NCBI GenBank assembly: GCA_040877875.1
Contig: JBBDNC010000108.1
Location: 1 to 20,799, forward strand
DNA: 20,799 nucleotides
Origin: JBBDNC01 sp040877875
Lineage (GTDB): Bacteria > Bacteroidota > Rhodothermia > Balneolales > Balneolaceae
Direction of reading: 5' to 3'
Position 1 is the first letter of the stretch. The number at the start of each line of letters is the position of its first letter. Positions 6,807 through 14,121 of this stretch are shown here, piece by piece. The translations under genes were made by a program, and so were the position numbers. The notes under the pieces are model-generated. The model saw nothing but the letters and a program-made list of their open reading frames with translations, had not been told where the DNA came from and did not search any database.

Positions 6807-7403
6807 GGATGTACAGTCGGGATTTGCAGGCGTGCATACCGTTGCCCCCAGCTCCATCATCGCCTGATTGAAATCTCCCGGGCGCTTTTCTGAAAGAATA
6901 TCGTCGGCTAACTCCTGGATCTGATTTTGAGTCTGACGAGCCCGGATATCTGTTTCAATTCCATAAAAACGGGTCAGCACCCGTGACACATTTCCGTCGA
7001 CCACGGCATAAGGTTGTCCATATACGATACTCAGCAGGGCAGCAGCGGTATAGGGGCCGACTCCCTTCAATTTCCTGATCTCCTGATAGGTCTCCGGCAA
7101 TTTCCCCTGATACTCCCGTACTACGGTTTGTGCAGCCTTATGGAGGTTACGGGCCCGGCTGTAATAGCCAAGTCCTTCCCATAATTTCAGCACTTCCTGC
7201 CGGTCTGCTTTAGCGAGTTTTTTGATCGTAGGAAAAGCCTCCAGAAAACGGTGGAAGTATGGAATCACCGTATCGACCCGGGTTTGCTGCAACATGATTT
7301 CTGAGACCCAGATAGAATACGGGCTCCCCGATTTTCGCCAGGGAAGATCCCGGTGGTTTCGGTCGTACCAGTCTAATAACTCAGGTGTAGGAAAATCTGG
7401 CAC
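6804..7403 (-). CDS. mutY: A/G-specific adenine glycosylase MutY, catalytic part up to the in-frame TGA
   Basis: These 199 residues hold the glycosylase domain that removes adenine mispaired with 8-oxoguanine, preventing G:C to T:A transversions. Visible marks are NHRDLPWR (16-23), SEIMLQQTRV with catalytic E35, the helix-hairpin-helix LKGVGPYTAAALL (112-124) and VVDGNVSRVL with catalytic D136. The iron-sulfur ligands C190 and C197 are present, but the frame then meets TGA at codon 200. Without read-through the protein would lack the third and fourth ligands, hence the cluster, and the 8-oxoG-recognition domain; it would very likely be inactive. The start is a GTG at 7403, 3 bases after the stop of the upstream propeller gene, so translational coupling is likely. 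The whole frame 6318-7403 (361 codons) equals a normal MutY length. Confidence 0.9.
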   Translation of the reverse strand: MPDFPTPELLDWYDRNHRDLPWRKSGSPYSIWVSEIMLQQTRVDTVIPYFHRFLEAFPTIKKLAKADRQEVLKLWEGLGYYSRARNLHKAAQTVVREYQGKLPETYQEIRKLKGVGPYTAAALLSIVYGQPYAVVDGNVSRVLTRFYGIETDIRARQTQNQIQELADDILSEKRPGDFNQAMMELGATVCTPANPDCTS

Positions 7404-7406
7404 GGG

Positions 7407-8987
7407 TCACTCTATTTCAGCTTCAGCATTCGGATCTGTTTCGATGACGCGGATCTTGATATTCTGCTGGGATGCTGCTCCGTACTGATCCGTCGCAATC
7501 ACCTGAAATTCAAAATTTCCAACCTGCCGGATCGTTGGAGTCCATGTGAATCTCCCGGCCTTTTCCTCCAGTCTTGCTCCGGCTGGAAGATCGACGCCCA
7601 GGTAGCGGATTAATTCCGGATTTTTGCCATCCGGGTCAATTGCCCGGATATCAAAGGTAAACTCCTCTTCAATATTGATGGTCATGGGTCGAACAGGTGT
7701 AAAGCGGGGAGGTGTATTGAAGGGCCGAAGATCGATACTGAAACGGGTGCTATCCGTCAGGCCGCTTGAAGTGGTTGCTAAAATGGTTACCTCATGCCGG
7801 CCGATCTGTGTAGCCGTGGGCTGCCAGTAAAACGTCTGTCCCCTTAATTTGGCATTATGAATATCGGAGCGGTAGGTGAGTTCAATCTGATCTGCCCGGT
7901 GGCCGCTATTCAGCACAATCGGTTGCAAGAGAGGGCGTGGAAAGGGAAAGGTGATGCTTTCAACCGGCTTCAATTCGGGAGGCCCCGGGGTTTGTTCCGG
8001 AAATAGATTTCCGTCTGCCGTGCTCTCATCTTCCCTGGTGTCAATCCGGAGGACCGGTGAGATCTGGTTGTTTTCTGAAATCCAGAGTTTTTCGTTAACG
8101 ATCGTGAAAAAGACCCCCCCTTGCTCCGATTCTTTCCACAGGGTCAATCCCCCGGAGGCTTTATCGGCCCAAAGTTTGCCCGAAAGTGTCCGGACTACCA
8201 AATCGCCATGCCACAGCCTGAGTTTATCGACCGGTTCCTGGACGCTTCCCGCACGGGTCGTTCTTCCATCTGAACCGATATAATAGATTTCACCGTTTTG
8301 AGTAGTTCCAAGCAGTTCATTTTCTGTCAGAAAAAGTCTTCGTACAGGAGCCTCAAGTTCAATCGACCGGGCAGCCCGGAGCTCCGGATCGTTTGACGAG
8401 CGCTCAAGAATTTCAAGGGTTTGATTGGCTTTTAAAACAAAGAGAGTAGAATTCCCGTCAGATACCAGATCGAGGACCCGGCTGTTTTCGAAAATGGAAG
8501 GAATTATAAATTCCGGTTCATGATCTACTGATTCAGGGGATTCGAGCGACAGTCTGCCCACTCCGTATTCTCCCAGGGCTAAATAAATGAAATTTCCAAG
8601 GCGTTGAACCGACCGGGGTGTGTCGGGCAACACCGTCGAGGAATAGACCCCGAGAACCGAAGTCGGTTCGACGATCGTCAGACGACGTGAATCCCCGTAC
8701 AGATATGCGAAACGTACATCTGCCTGCAGGGTGTGGCCTCGTTTTTCCATCCCTTCGGAAGAATAAAGCCATTGAAGCGTGTCGGCATTTGTTCGGAATA
8801 CCACCAATCCCTCTTCACCGGAGAGGACATATTTATGGGCGGGAGAGCTTTCTATCTCCATCACCTGATCGATTACCATGAGGTTTCTGAAATCCTGTAC
8901 CCATTCTTCTTGTGCTGTAGCAGGTGAAGAGAGGAAAACAACAAGAAATAATATCAGGAGGCTTTGTAAAACGGGTCTTTTGCCCAA
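7407..8987 (-). CDS. Secreted beta-propeller-like protein with C-terminal Ig-like (He_PIG-type) repeats, function unknown
   Basis: With a TTG start at 8987 this encodes 526 residues beginning LGKRPVLQSLLILFLVVFLSS, a clear signal peptide with likely cleavage after PATAQ. The next roughly 300 residues are beta-rich blades of the type VLSGEEGLVVFRTN, AYLYGDSRRLTIVE and YLALGEYGVGRL, like an LVIVD or similar propeller. Two Ig-like domains follow. The last, about residues 425-515, has PPRFTPVRPMTINIEEEF, DIRAIDPDG, LPAGARLEEKAGRFTWTPT and FEFQVIATDQYGA, the pattern of putative-Ig/cadherin-like repeats. The tail is acidic. It would act in the periplasm or on the surface, perhaps binding protein or glycan; no enzyme motif is seen. 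The frame is open to an ATG at 9152, but that extension would translate a palindromic repeat and put the signal peptide inside, so it is less likely. mutY follows 3 bases after. Confidence 0.72.
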   Translation of the reverse strand: MGKRPVLQSLLILFLVVFLSSPATAQEEWVQDFRNLMVIDQVMEIESSPAHKYVLSGEEGLVVFRTNADTLQWLYSSEGMEKRGHTLQADVRFAYLYGDSRRLTIVEPTSVLGVYSSTVLPDTPRSVQRLGNFIYLALGEYGVGRLSLESPESVDHEPEFIIPSIFENSRVLDLVSDGNSTLFVLKANQTLEILERSSNDPELRAARSIELEAPVRRLFLTENELLGTTQNGEIYYIGSDGRTTRAGSVQEPVDKLRLWHGDLVVRTLSGKLWADKASGGLTLWKESEQGGVFFTIVNEKLWISENNQISPVLRIDTREDESTADGNLFPEQTPGPPELKPVESITFPFPRPLLQPIVLNSGHRADQIELTYRSDIHNAKLRGQTFYWQPTATQIGRHEVTILATTSSGLTDSTRFSIDLRPFNTPPRFTPVRPMTINIEEEFTFDIRAIDPDGKNPELIRYLGVDLPAGARLEEKAGRFTWTPTIRQVGNFEFQVIATDQYGAASQQNIKIRVIETDPNAEAEIE

Positions 8988-9044
8988 TGTCGGCGTTATC
9001 GGCCGATTGAACTCCTTGAATATTGAAATATACTGCGGTTTCGA

Positions 9045-9060
9045 TCCGCCGGCTGGCGGA
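9045..9060. repeat. Short GC-rich palindrome TCCGCC-GGCT-GGCGGA
   Basis: A 6-base-pair stem with a 4-base loop lies between the epimerase stop (minus strand) and the propeller-protein start. Such TCCGCC...GGCGGA units are often dispersed intergenic repeats. No second copy is seen in this window, and no T tract follows, so it is not a good terminator. Its presence argues against coding use of 8988-9152. Confidence 0.4.
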
Positions 9061-9175
9061 CTGGCCTTGACCTTGAACAAAATCCCAAGTTTTGCAAAGC
9101 TTCCTATCAGTAGATTAGAAATAAAAATGATTTTAGAAAGTGATTTCATCATAAGAAATAGGATAATTATGGCAG

Positions 9176-10150
9176 CTATAACCAGTAATGTTTTTTGTAC
9201 CAGTGAAGGGTCCGGGAGATTCCTTCTTCAAGTGAAACGTCGGGAGAATAATTTAATTCTGTCTCCGCTTTTTCCCCCGAACAAGTCCACTCCAGTACCA
9301 TTTCATTTGCTTTATCCCGGTTGAAGGCCGGATAGGAACCTGTAAAAGAGGCTGTTGTTTCAAAAATCCCCGCCAGCTTTTTGACCCAGGACGGTTTGAT
9401 GTTCAGGGTTACGGGTTTTTTCCCGAGCACTTTTGAAGATATATTTTTTATCTGATTCCAGTTATAAATATCCGGCCCGGTAATAAAATAGGTAGAGATG
9501 CCCGGCTCCGGACTCTCAGCGGCCCGTTGGATGCCGCGGATCAGATCCGAGACATAAATCATTGAGATGCGGGGGGTTTCTCCGTCTCCGATCACCGGGG
9601 AGATGCGTTTGTTTACAAGCTTGAAGTAGGTATAAATTTGATCCTCTCGCGGGCCATAAACGGCCGGCGGACGCAAGATCGTTATGGAAGAATCAGCAGA
9701 GGAAAGTTTGTGAATCATCATTTCCATTTTTTTCTTGGATTCGCCGTATTGACTCACCGGTTTCATGGGGTCTTCCTCGGTGAGCGGATGGTCCCGGCTG
9801 GGGCCGGCGGCTGCGAGAGAAGAAAGGACTACAATCTTTCCAATTCCGGTTTTTTGCGCTACCCGGATCAGATTTTCCGTTGCTTCTACATTCCCGTAAT
9901 CAAACTCTTTCCGGGAAGGGGCTTTTACAACTCCGGCAAGGTGAAAAATCACATCTACATTATGCAACGCCTGTTTAAGTACAGAAATACTGTGCAAATC
10001 CCCTTTAACTCTGGTATACTCTTTTCCGGTCAGCCATTTTTCGCGATTTCGAACCAGGCATTTGACTTCGCTCCATTTTGAATCCTCCAGCAGAGCATCC
10101 ACAAGATGGCTTCCGATAAATCCGGTACCGCCGGTAACAAATGCTTTCAT
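9176..10150 (-). CDS. NAD(P)-dependent epimerase/dehydratase (extended SDR); possible ceramide reductase
   Basis: A 324-residue extended short-chain dehydrogenase. The N-terminal Rossmann motif is VTGGTGFIGSHL (G7, G10, G13), followed by the GDL nucleotide-contact segment (50-52) and FHLAGVV (69-75). The catalytic set S110/S111, Y135 and K139 lies in VVLSSLAAAG and QYGESKK. The C-terminal half contains ILRPPAVYGPREDQ and a variable substrate domain. The substrate cannot be read from sequence: family members include sugar epimerases, hydroxysteroid-like reductases and CerR, the Caulobacter ceramide-pathway reductase. It is divergent from two glycosyltransferases and lies 2.7 kb from spt and 4 kb from a bCerS-like gene, which makes a 3-oxo-ceramide or 3-ketosphinganine reductase role attractive but unproven. 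AAGGA lies 5 bases before the ATG, one of the better SD signals here. Confidence 0.85.
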   Translation of the reverse strand: MKAFVTGGTGFIGSHLVDALLEDSKWSEVKCLVRNREKWLTGKEYTRVKGDLHSISVLKQALHNVDVIFHLAGVVKAPSRKEFDYGNVEATENLIRVAQKTGIGKIVVLSSLAAAGPSRDHPLTEEDPMKPVSQYGESKKKMEMMIHKLSSADSSITILRPPAVYGPREDQIYTYFKLVNKRISPVIGDGETPRISMIYVSDLIRGIQRAAESPEPGISTYFITGPDIYNWNQIKNISSKVLGKKPVTLNIKPSWVKKLAGIFETTASFTGSYPAFNRDKANEMVLEWTCSGEKAETELNYSPDVSLEEGISRTLHWYKKHYWL

Positions 10151-10502
10151 TTAATCCTTATATTGGTTCGACTTCGTGTTGATTACAACCTTCATGCATG
10201 TCCATATCACGGCAGGATGTCGGTCGAAAATACGATCCGGGAAAAATTTCTGGAAAAAAGGGTCAGAGTTACTATTGTTGGGAATCGGGGTGTTTGCCTT
10301 GCAGTTTGACAGGCCTGCATGCAGTGTCCGATATAAATTATGATAAACGATCCATATCATTTAATGTTCAACAGACGTACGATCTGTGTACGACCGGTTA
10401 ACATTTTGCCAGCCTGATTCCGTAGAATGAAGCTGAATTTGCCTGGAATATGAATACGTAATGAAGCGAAGATACAAAGTTGAAAGCTGCATTTGAAAAT
10501 TT
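10151..10502. other. 352-base divergent intergenic region between epimerase and glycosyltransferase genes
   Basis: This stretch must hold the start regions of the divergent epimerase and glycosyltransferase genes. Visible items are a 10-base perfect palindrome CTGCATGCAG (10315-10324) just after TTGACA (10306-10311), and a GTACGA direct repeat with a 5-base gap near 10375-10395. No TAnnTTTG box with good spacing, tRNA or convincing gene was seen. A 30-codon frame at 10217-10309 is not supported. Confidence 0.4.
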
Positions 10503-11660
10503 ATGACAGATCTCAGGGTTGCACTTTTTACCGGCAATTATCATCACATACGGGATGGGGTGTCTCTAACCCTGAATCGGCTGGTTGATTTTCTTGAAAA
10601 ACAGGGGGCCGAAGTCTTGATTTTTGGCCCGTCGGTTAAAAATCCTGCCTTTCAACATAGCGGAAAGCTGATTTCGGTACCTTCGATCCCGATGCCCGGC
10701 CGGCCGGAGTATCGTATTTCTACCGGATTTCCGCGACGTGCCAAGATACAACTGGATACTTTTGATCCGGATCTGATCCATATTGCAACTCCCGATTTAT
10801 TGGGATATAAAGCCTTGAAATGGGGCATGCGTCATAATAAAACGATTGTCTCATCCTATCACACTCATTTTACAGGGTATCTGAAATATTACAGGCTGGG
10901 CTTTATGGAATCCATCGGGTGGAAGTACCTTCGCTGGTTTTATGGCCAGTGTCGACAAATCTATATCCCGACACCTTCTATGGCAAACACATTGAACAAG
11001 AATGGCATTGACGGGGATCTGAAAATCTGGGCACGGGGAGTCGATACAAAATTGTATAGTCCGGATAAGCGGGATGAGCAATGGCGAAAAAGAAGGGGGG
11101 TGGGTCCGGAAGATGTTGTCGTAAGTTTTATTTCCCGGCTTGTTTTGGAAAAAAATCCCGGGATCTATGCAGAAACAGTTAAAACCCTGAAAGAGGAAAA
11201 TCCTTCTGTGAAACCGATGATTGTGGGAGAGGGGCCTGCTATGCAAGAACTGCAGGAAACACTGCCGGACGGCATTTATACGGGTTTTCTGACCGGTTCG
11301 GAACTTGCCAAAGCGTATGCCAGCAGTGATATATTTCTTTTCCCTTCTGATACGGAAACTTTTGGAAATGTCACCCTGGAGGCGATGTCGAGTGGCCTGC
11401 CTTGTGTCGTGGCAGATGCGGTGGGCAGTAAATCGCTGGTGGAAAATGGTGTAAACGGTTACCTTGTCACAGTCTATGATAAAGATGGATTCGTATCCAA
11501 AGTGAACACGCTGATTAAGGATCGGGAACTTCGGGAACGTATGGGGAAAGCCTCGCGGGAAAAAGCTAAATCTTATGCCTGGGAACGTATTAATCAGCAG
11601 CTTCTTGCCTATTATCATGAAGCATTGAATCCAATAAATTCCATTAACAAAGTTAAGTAA
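10503..11660 (+). CDS. GT4-family glycosyltransferase
   Basis: A 385-residue GT-B fold enzyme. The N-terminal acceptor domain has ALFTGNYHHIRDGVSLTLNR (residues 7-26), SIPMPGRPEYRIS and PDLIHIATPDLLGYKAL, features shared by the GT4 branch with PimB/MgtA-type mannosyltransferases and SqdX/SQD2-type lipid glycosyltransferases. The C-terminal donor domain has the retaining EX7E motif in ETFGNVTLEAMSSGLP near residue 290, preceded by SDIFLFPSD. It probably transfers a hexose from a nucleotide sugar to a membrane lipid at the inner face. No membrane segments are seen. The product ends 8 bases before the second glycosyltransferase, so the pair is an operon. With spt and an acyltransferase following, glycosylation of a ceramide is a reasonable guess; a phosphatidylinositol or diacylglycerol acceptor is the alternative. 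The family is sure, the substrate is not. Confidence 0.9.
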   Translation: MTDLRVALFTGNYHHIRDGVSLTLNRLVDFLEKQGAEVLIFGPSVKNPAFQHSGKLISVPSIPMPGRPEYRISTGFPRRAKIQLDTFDPDLIHIATPDLLGYKALKWGMRHNKTIVSSYHTHFTGYLKYYRLGFMESIGWKYLRWFYGQCRQIYIPTPSMANTLNKNGIDGDLKIWARGVDTKLYSPDKRDEQWRKRRGVGPEDVVVSFISRLVLEKNPGIYAETVKTLKEENPSVKPMIVGEGPAMQELQETLPDGIYTGFLTGSELAKAYASSDIFLFPSDTETFGNVTLEAMSSGLPCVVADAVGSKSLVENGVNGYLVTVYDKDGFVSKVNTLIKDRELRERMGKASREKAKSYAWERINQQLLAYYHEALNPINSINKVK

Positions 11661-11668
11661 GCTGTAAT

Positions 11669-12814
11669 TTGAAAATACTGTACATATCACATCTGCATCC
11701 TCCACTTGACAGGCCGCTGGAGAATGTCGGCGGGATGCAGAATGTAAGTATCCAATTGGTGGATGCCCTGGAACAAAGAGAAGATGCGGAAATAAAAACC
11801 ATCTTACTCAGGGCTCCGTGGGAAAACATCGGTGTGATGACGACACTGTTTCTGTTGAAACTTTTGTGGCGGATTCCCAAAGCGGTCAGGGAATTCAAGC
11901 CGGATGTTATTCTGTTCTCTTCGATGGTCACGGCAGGGGTCCTTCCTTTTTTAAGTAAAAAAGTGACGGTTCCGGCTGTAACGATCAACCATGGGCAGGA
12001 TGTAACCCTGCCGGTATGGATCTACCAAAAATATCTTCCGTATATATTTAACAGGTTAAGCGGCGTCATTTCCGTATCCCAGGCAACCCGTAAAGCCTGT
12101 ATTGAAAGAGGGATGGATCCGTCCATCGGAGGGGTGCTGCCGAACGGATATGTGAGCCGGAAAGCCCTTGCGCTGCCGGAGAAGAAAGTTGCAAAACAGA
12201 AACTTTCTGAAAAATTTGATATAAAGTTTACCGGGACACCTCTTCTCTTGACAGTCGGGCGCCAGGTAAAAAGAAAAGGACATTCCTGGTTTATACACAA
12301 GGTGATGCCCCTGCTCAACACGCATGTCAACTATCTTGTGATCGGCGACGGACCGGAGTTTGAAAATATCAAAAAGAAAGTTGAAGAATCGCCTTTTAAA
12401 AACAATATTTGTTTAACCGGGCGCCAGCCGGATGAAGTATTACGCTATGCCTATGCCGGGGCAGACCTGTTTATTATGCCGAATATTCCGGTAAAAGGGG
12501 ATATGGAAGGATTCGGTATTGTTTTGCTGGAAGCGAACCAGGCCGGTGTCCCCGCGGTGGCATCCGACCTGGAGGGAATCCGGGACGTCATTGAACAAGG
12601 GGTAAACGGATACCGCGTTCCTCATGGCCAGCCGGAACAATTTGCAGCGGCCATCGACTCAATTTTAAATCAGAATCTGGAACAATTATCCGCGTCTTCC
12701 AGAAAGTATGTAGAGGACAAATATAACTGGGAAACGGTTGTAGCGCACTATTTAAAGTTTTTAGATGAAGTGGTAAAGGGAAAAAAAGGGGCTGAAACAC
12801 GGGTTTCTTTCTAA
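11669..12814 (+). CDS. GT4-family glycosyltransferase
   Basis: A 381-residue GT-B glycosyltransferase starting with TTG (KILYISHLHPPLDRPLENVGG, with the glycine-rich acceptor loop GGMQN). Other marks are FKPDVILFSSM, TINHGQDVTLP, GVISVSQATRKACIERG, VLPNGY, and the donor-domain LLTVGRQVKRKGH, YLVIGDGPEF and EGFGIVLLEANQAGVPAV, which holds the EX7E pair near residue 285. It would be retaining and use a nucleotide sugar. The two glycosyltransferases of this pair are clearly different subfamilies, so they probably add two different sugars rather than being duplicates. The start has no SD and lies 8 bases after the previous stop, so coupling is likely. The stop is followed at once by the promoter candidate of spt. 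Confidence 0.9.
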   Translation: MKILYISHLHPPLDRPLENVGGMQNVSIQLVDALEQREDAEIKTILLRAPWENIGVMTTLFLLKLLWRIPKAVREFKPDVILFSSMVTAGVLPFLSKKVTVPAVTINHGQDVTLPVWIYQKYLPYIFNRLSGVISVSQATRKACIERGMDPSIGGVLPNGYVSRKALALPEKKVAKQKLSEKFDIKFTGTPLLLTVGRQVKRKGHSWFIHKVMPLLNTHVNYLVIGDGPEFENIKKKVEESPFKNNICLTGRQPDEVLRYAYAGADLFIMPNIPVKGDMEGFGIVLLEANQAGVPAVASDLEGIRDVIEQGVNGYRVPHGQPEQFAAAIDSILNQNLEQLSASSRKYVEDKYNWETVVAHYLKFLDEVVKGKKGAETRVSF

Positions 12815-12815
12815 A

Positions 12816-12846
12816 TTTGATGGAAACTTAATACTGGCTATATTTA
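12816..12846 (+). promoter_or_regulatory. Candidate Bacteroidota-type promoter of spt
   Basis: TTTG (12816-12819), a 19-base spacer and TATATTTA (12839-12846) match the TTTG/TAnnTTTG promoter at good spacing, missing one base. Transcription would start about 25 bases before the spt ATG. It begins one base after the upstream glycosyltransferase stop, so spt and the acyltransferase gene could be expressed apart from the glycosyltransferases. Confidence 0.48.
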
Positions 12847-12877
12847 AAGGTTAAATAAAACACCCAAGCCGCTAAGA

Positions 12878-14119
12878 ATGGGCGATTCCAAAGTAGACAT
12901 ACAGAAGAACGATATCTTTACCAAGGCCTATCAGTTTACAAAGGTGGAGGAGATTAAGGAACAGGGTTTATACCCGTATTTCAAGCCCCTGCAGGCGACA
13001 GACGGTACGGTTGTTAAAATTGAAGGCCGGGATGTGATTATGGCCGGCTCTAACAACTATCTTGGATTGACCAACGATCCAAGAACTATCAAGGCGGCAC
13101 AGGATGTTATTCAGACCTATGGCACAGGTTGTACCGGTTCCCGCTATTTAAACGGTACGCTTGATCTGCACCTGGAACTGGAAGAAAAACTGGCCGAATT
13201 CATGGAGAAGGAAGCCTGCGTTCTCTTCAGTACGGGCTATCAAACCAATGAAGGCACTATTCAAACCATTGCCGGCCGGAATGATATTATCTTTTCGGAC
13301 AAGGACAACCACGCGTGTATTGTAGTGGGGACCCAGGTATCCAACGCAAAGACTGTTCGCTACAGGCACAATGATATGGATCATCTGCGAAAGCTGTTGG
13401 AACGCTCGGATCCGGAAGCCGGGAAAATTATTGTAAGTGACGGCGTTTTTTCCATGTCCGGTACGATTGCCGAAATCCCGAAACTGGTAGAACTGAAAAA
13501 AGAGTTTGGAGCCAGGCTTTATCTGGATGATGCCCATGCCATCGGAGTTGTGGGAGATCGGGGCAAAGGATCTGCCTCTGTGTTTGGCCTTCTGGATGAA
13601 ATCGACCTGATTACCGGTACGTTTTCCAAGTCTTTTGCTTCTCTCGGAGGTTTTTTGGTAGGAGATGAACCGGTGATCAATTACATCCGTCACCAGTCGC
13701 CCGCCCATATATTTAGTGCAAGTATGCCTCCAGCAAATGTCGCTACGGTATTACAAGCCCTGGAAATCCTCAAAGAGGAGCCATGGCGGCTGGAACGGCT
13801 TGAAAAGATCTCTGATTTTATGCGGCAGGAACTTCGTGCGATGGGTTTTAATGTCTGGTCCAGCCAAACTCCCATTATCCCGGTTGTGATCGGCGACATG
13901 ATGGACTGTTTCAGATTCTGGAAAGATCTTTTTGAAGAAGGGGTGTATGTCAATGCCGTGGTCCCTCCGGCAGTCCCCCAGGGACAGGCGCTTGTACGCA
14001 CCAGTTATATGGCGACTCATACGGACAACCATCTGGATAAGGTGCTCAGCGCATTTCGGAATGTTGGAATCAAGCACGGCATTATCGATAAAAACGGCCA
14101 TTCTCTACTGGACATTTAA
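12878..14119 (+). CDS. spt: Serine palmitoyltransferase (alpha-oxoamine synthase)
   Basis: A 413-residue PLP enzyme of the alpha-oxoamine synthase family. It would condense serine with a fatty acyl thioester to 3-ketosphinganine, the first step of sphingolipid synthesis, in the cytosol. Marks in order are AGSNNYLGLTNDP, TGCTGSRYLNGT, DKDNHACIVVG with the PLP-stacking H145, YLDDAHAIGVVG with D217 and H220, and GTFSKSFASLGGF with the Schiff-base K251. The SPT-like features are the roughly 40-residue N-terminal extension (YPYFKPLQATDG) before the glycine-rich core and the SPAHIFSASMPP segment. Glycine C-acetyltransferase and AONS are related, but the extension and the neighbouring acyltransferase favour SPT. 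A promoter candidate lies upstream; the next gene starts 2 bases after the stop. No acyl carrier protein gene is adjacent, unlike the Caulobacter cluster. Confidence 0.87.
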   Translation: MGDSKVDIQKNDIFTKAYQFTKVEEIKEQGLYPYFKPLQATDGTVVKIEGRDVIMAGSNNYLGLTNDPRTIKAAQDVIQTYGTGCTGSRYLNGTLDLHLELEEKLAEFMEKEACVLFSTGYQTNEGTIQTIAGRNDIIFSDKDNHACIVVGTQVSNAKTVRYRHNDMDHLRKLLERSDPEAGKIIVSDGVFSMSGTIAEIPKLVELKKEFGARLYLDDAHAIGVVGDRGKGSASVFGLLDEIDLITGTFSKSFASLGGFLVGDEPVINYIRHQSPAHIFSASMPPANVATVLQALEILKEEPWRLERLEKISDFMRQELRAMGFNVWSSQTPIIPVVIGDMMDCFRFWKDLFEEGVYVNAVVPPAVPQGQALVRTSYMATHTDNHLDKVLSAFRNVGIKHGIIDKNGHSLLDI

Positions 14120-14121
14120 CG

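Noticed and set aside
6335..6893. Other frames over the Nudix region
   Set aside because: They overlap a continuous, family-matching mutY frame and show no protein-like conservation marks.
8988..9152. Longer start (ATG at 9152) for the propeller protein
   Set aside because: It would place the signal peptide about 55 residues inside and translate a palindromic repeat.
10217..10309. 30-residue frame in the epimerase-glycosyltransferase gap
   Set aside because: Too short, no clear SD, no recognisable family; kept only as a note.
11653..11988. Minus-strand frames inside glycosyltransferases, spt and fumC
   Set aside because: They are antisense shadows of clear family members and have no recognisable domains.
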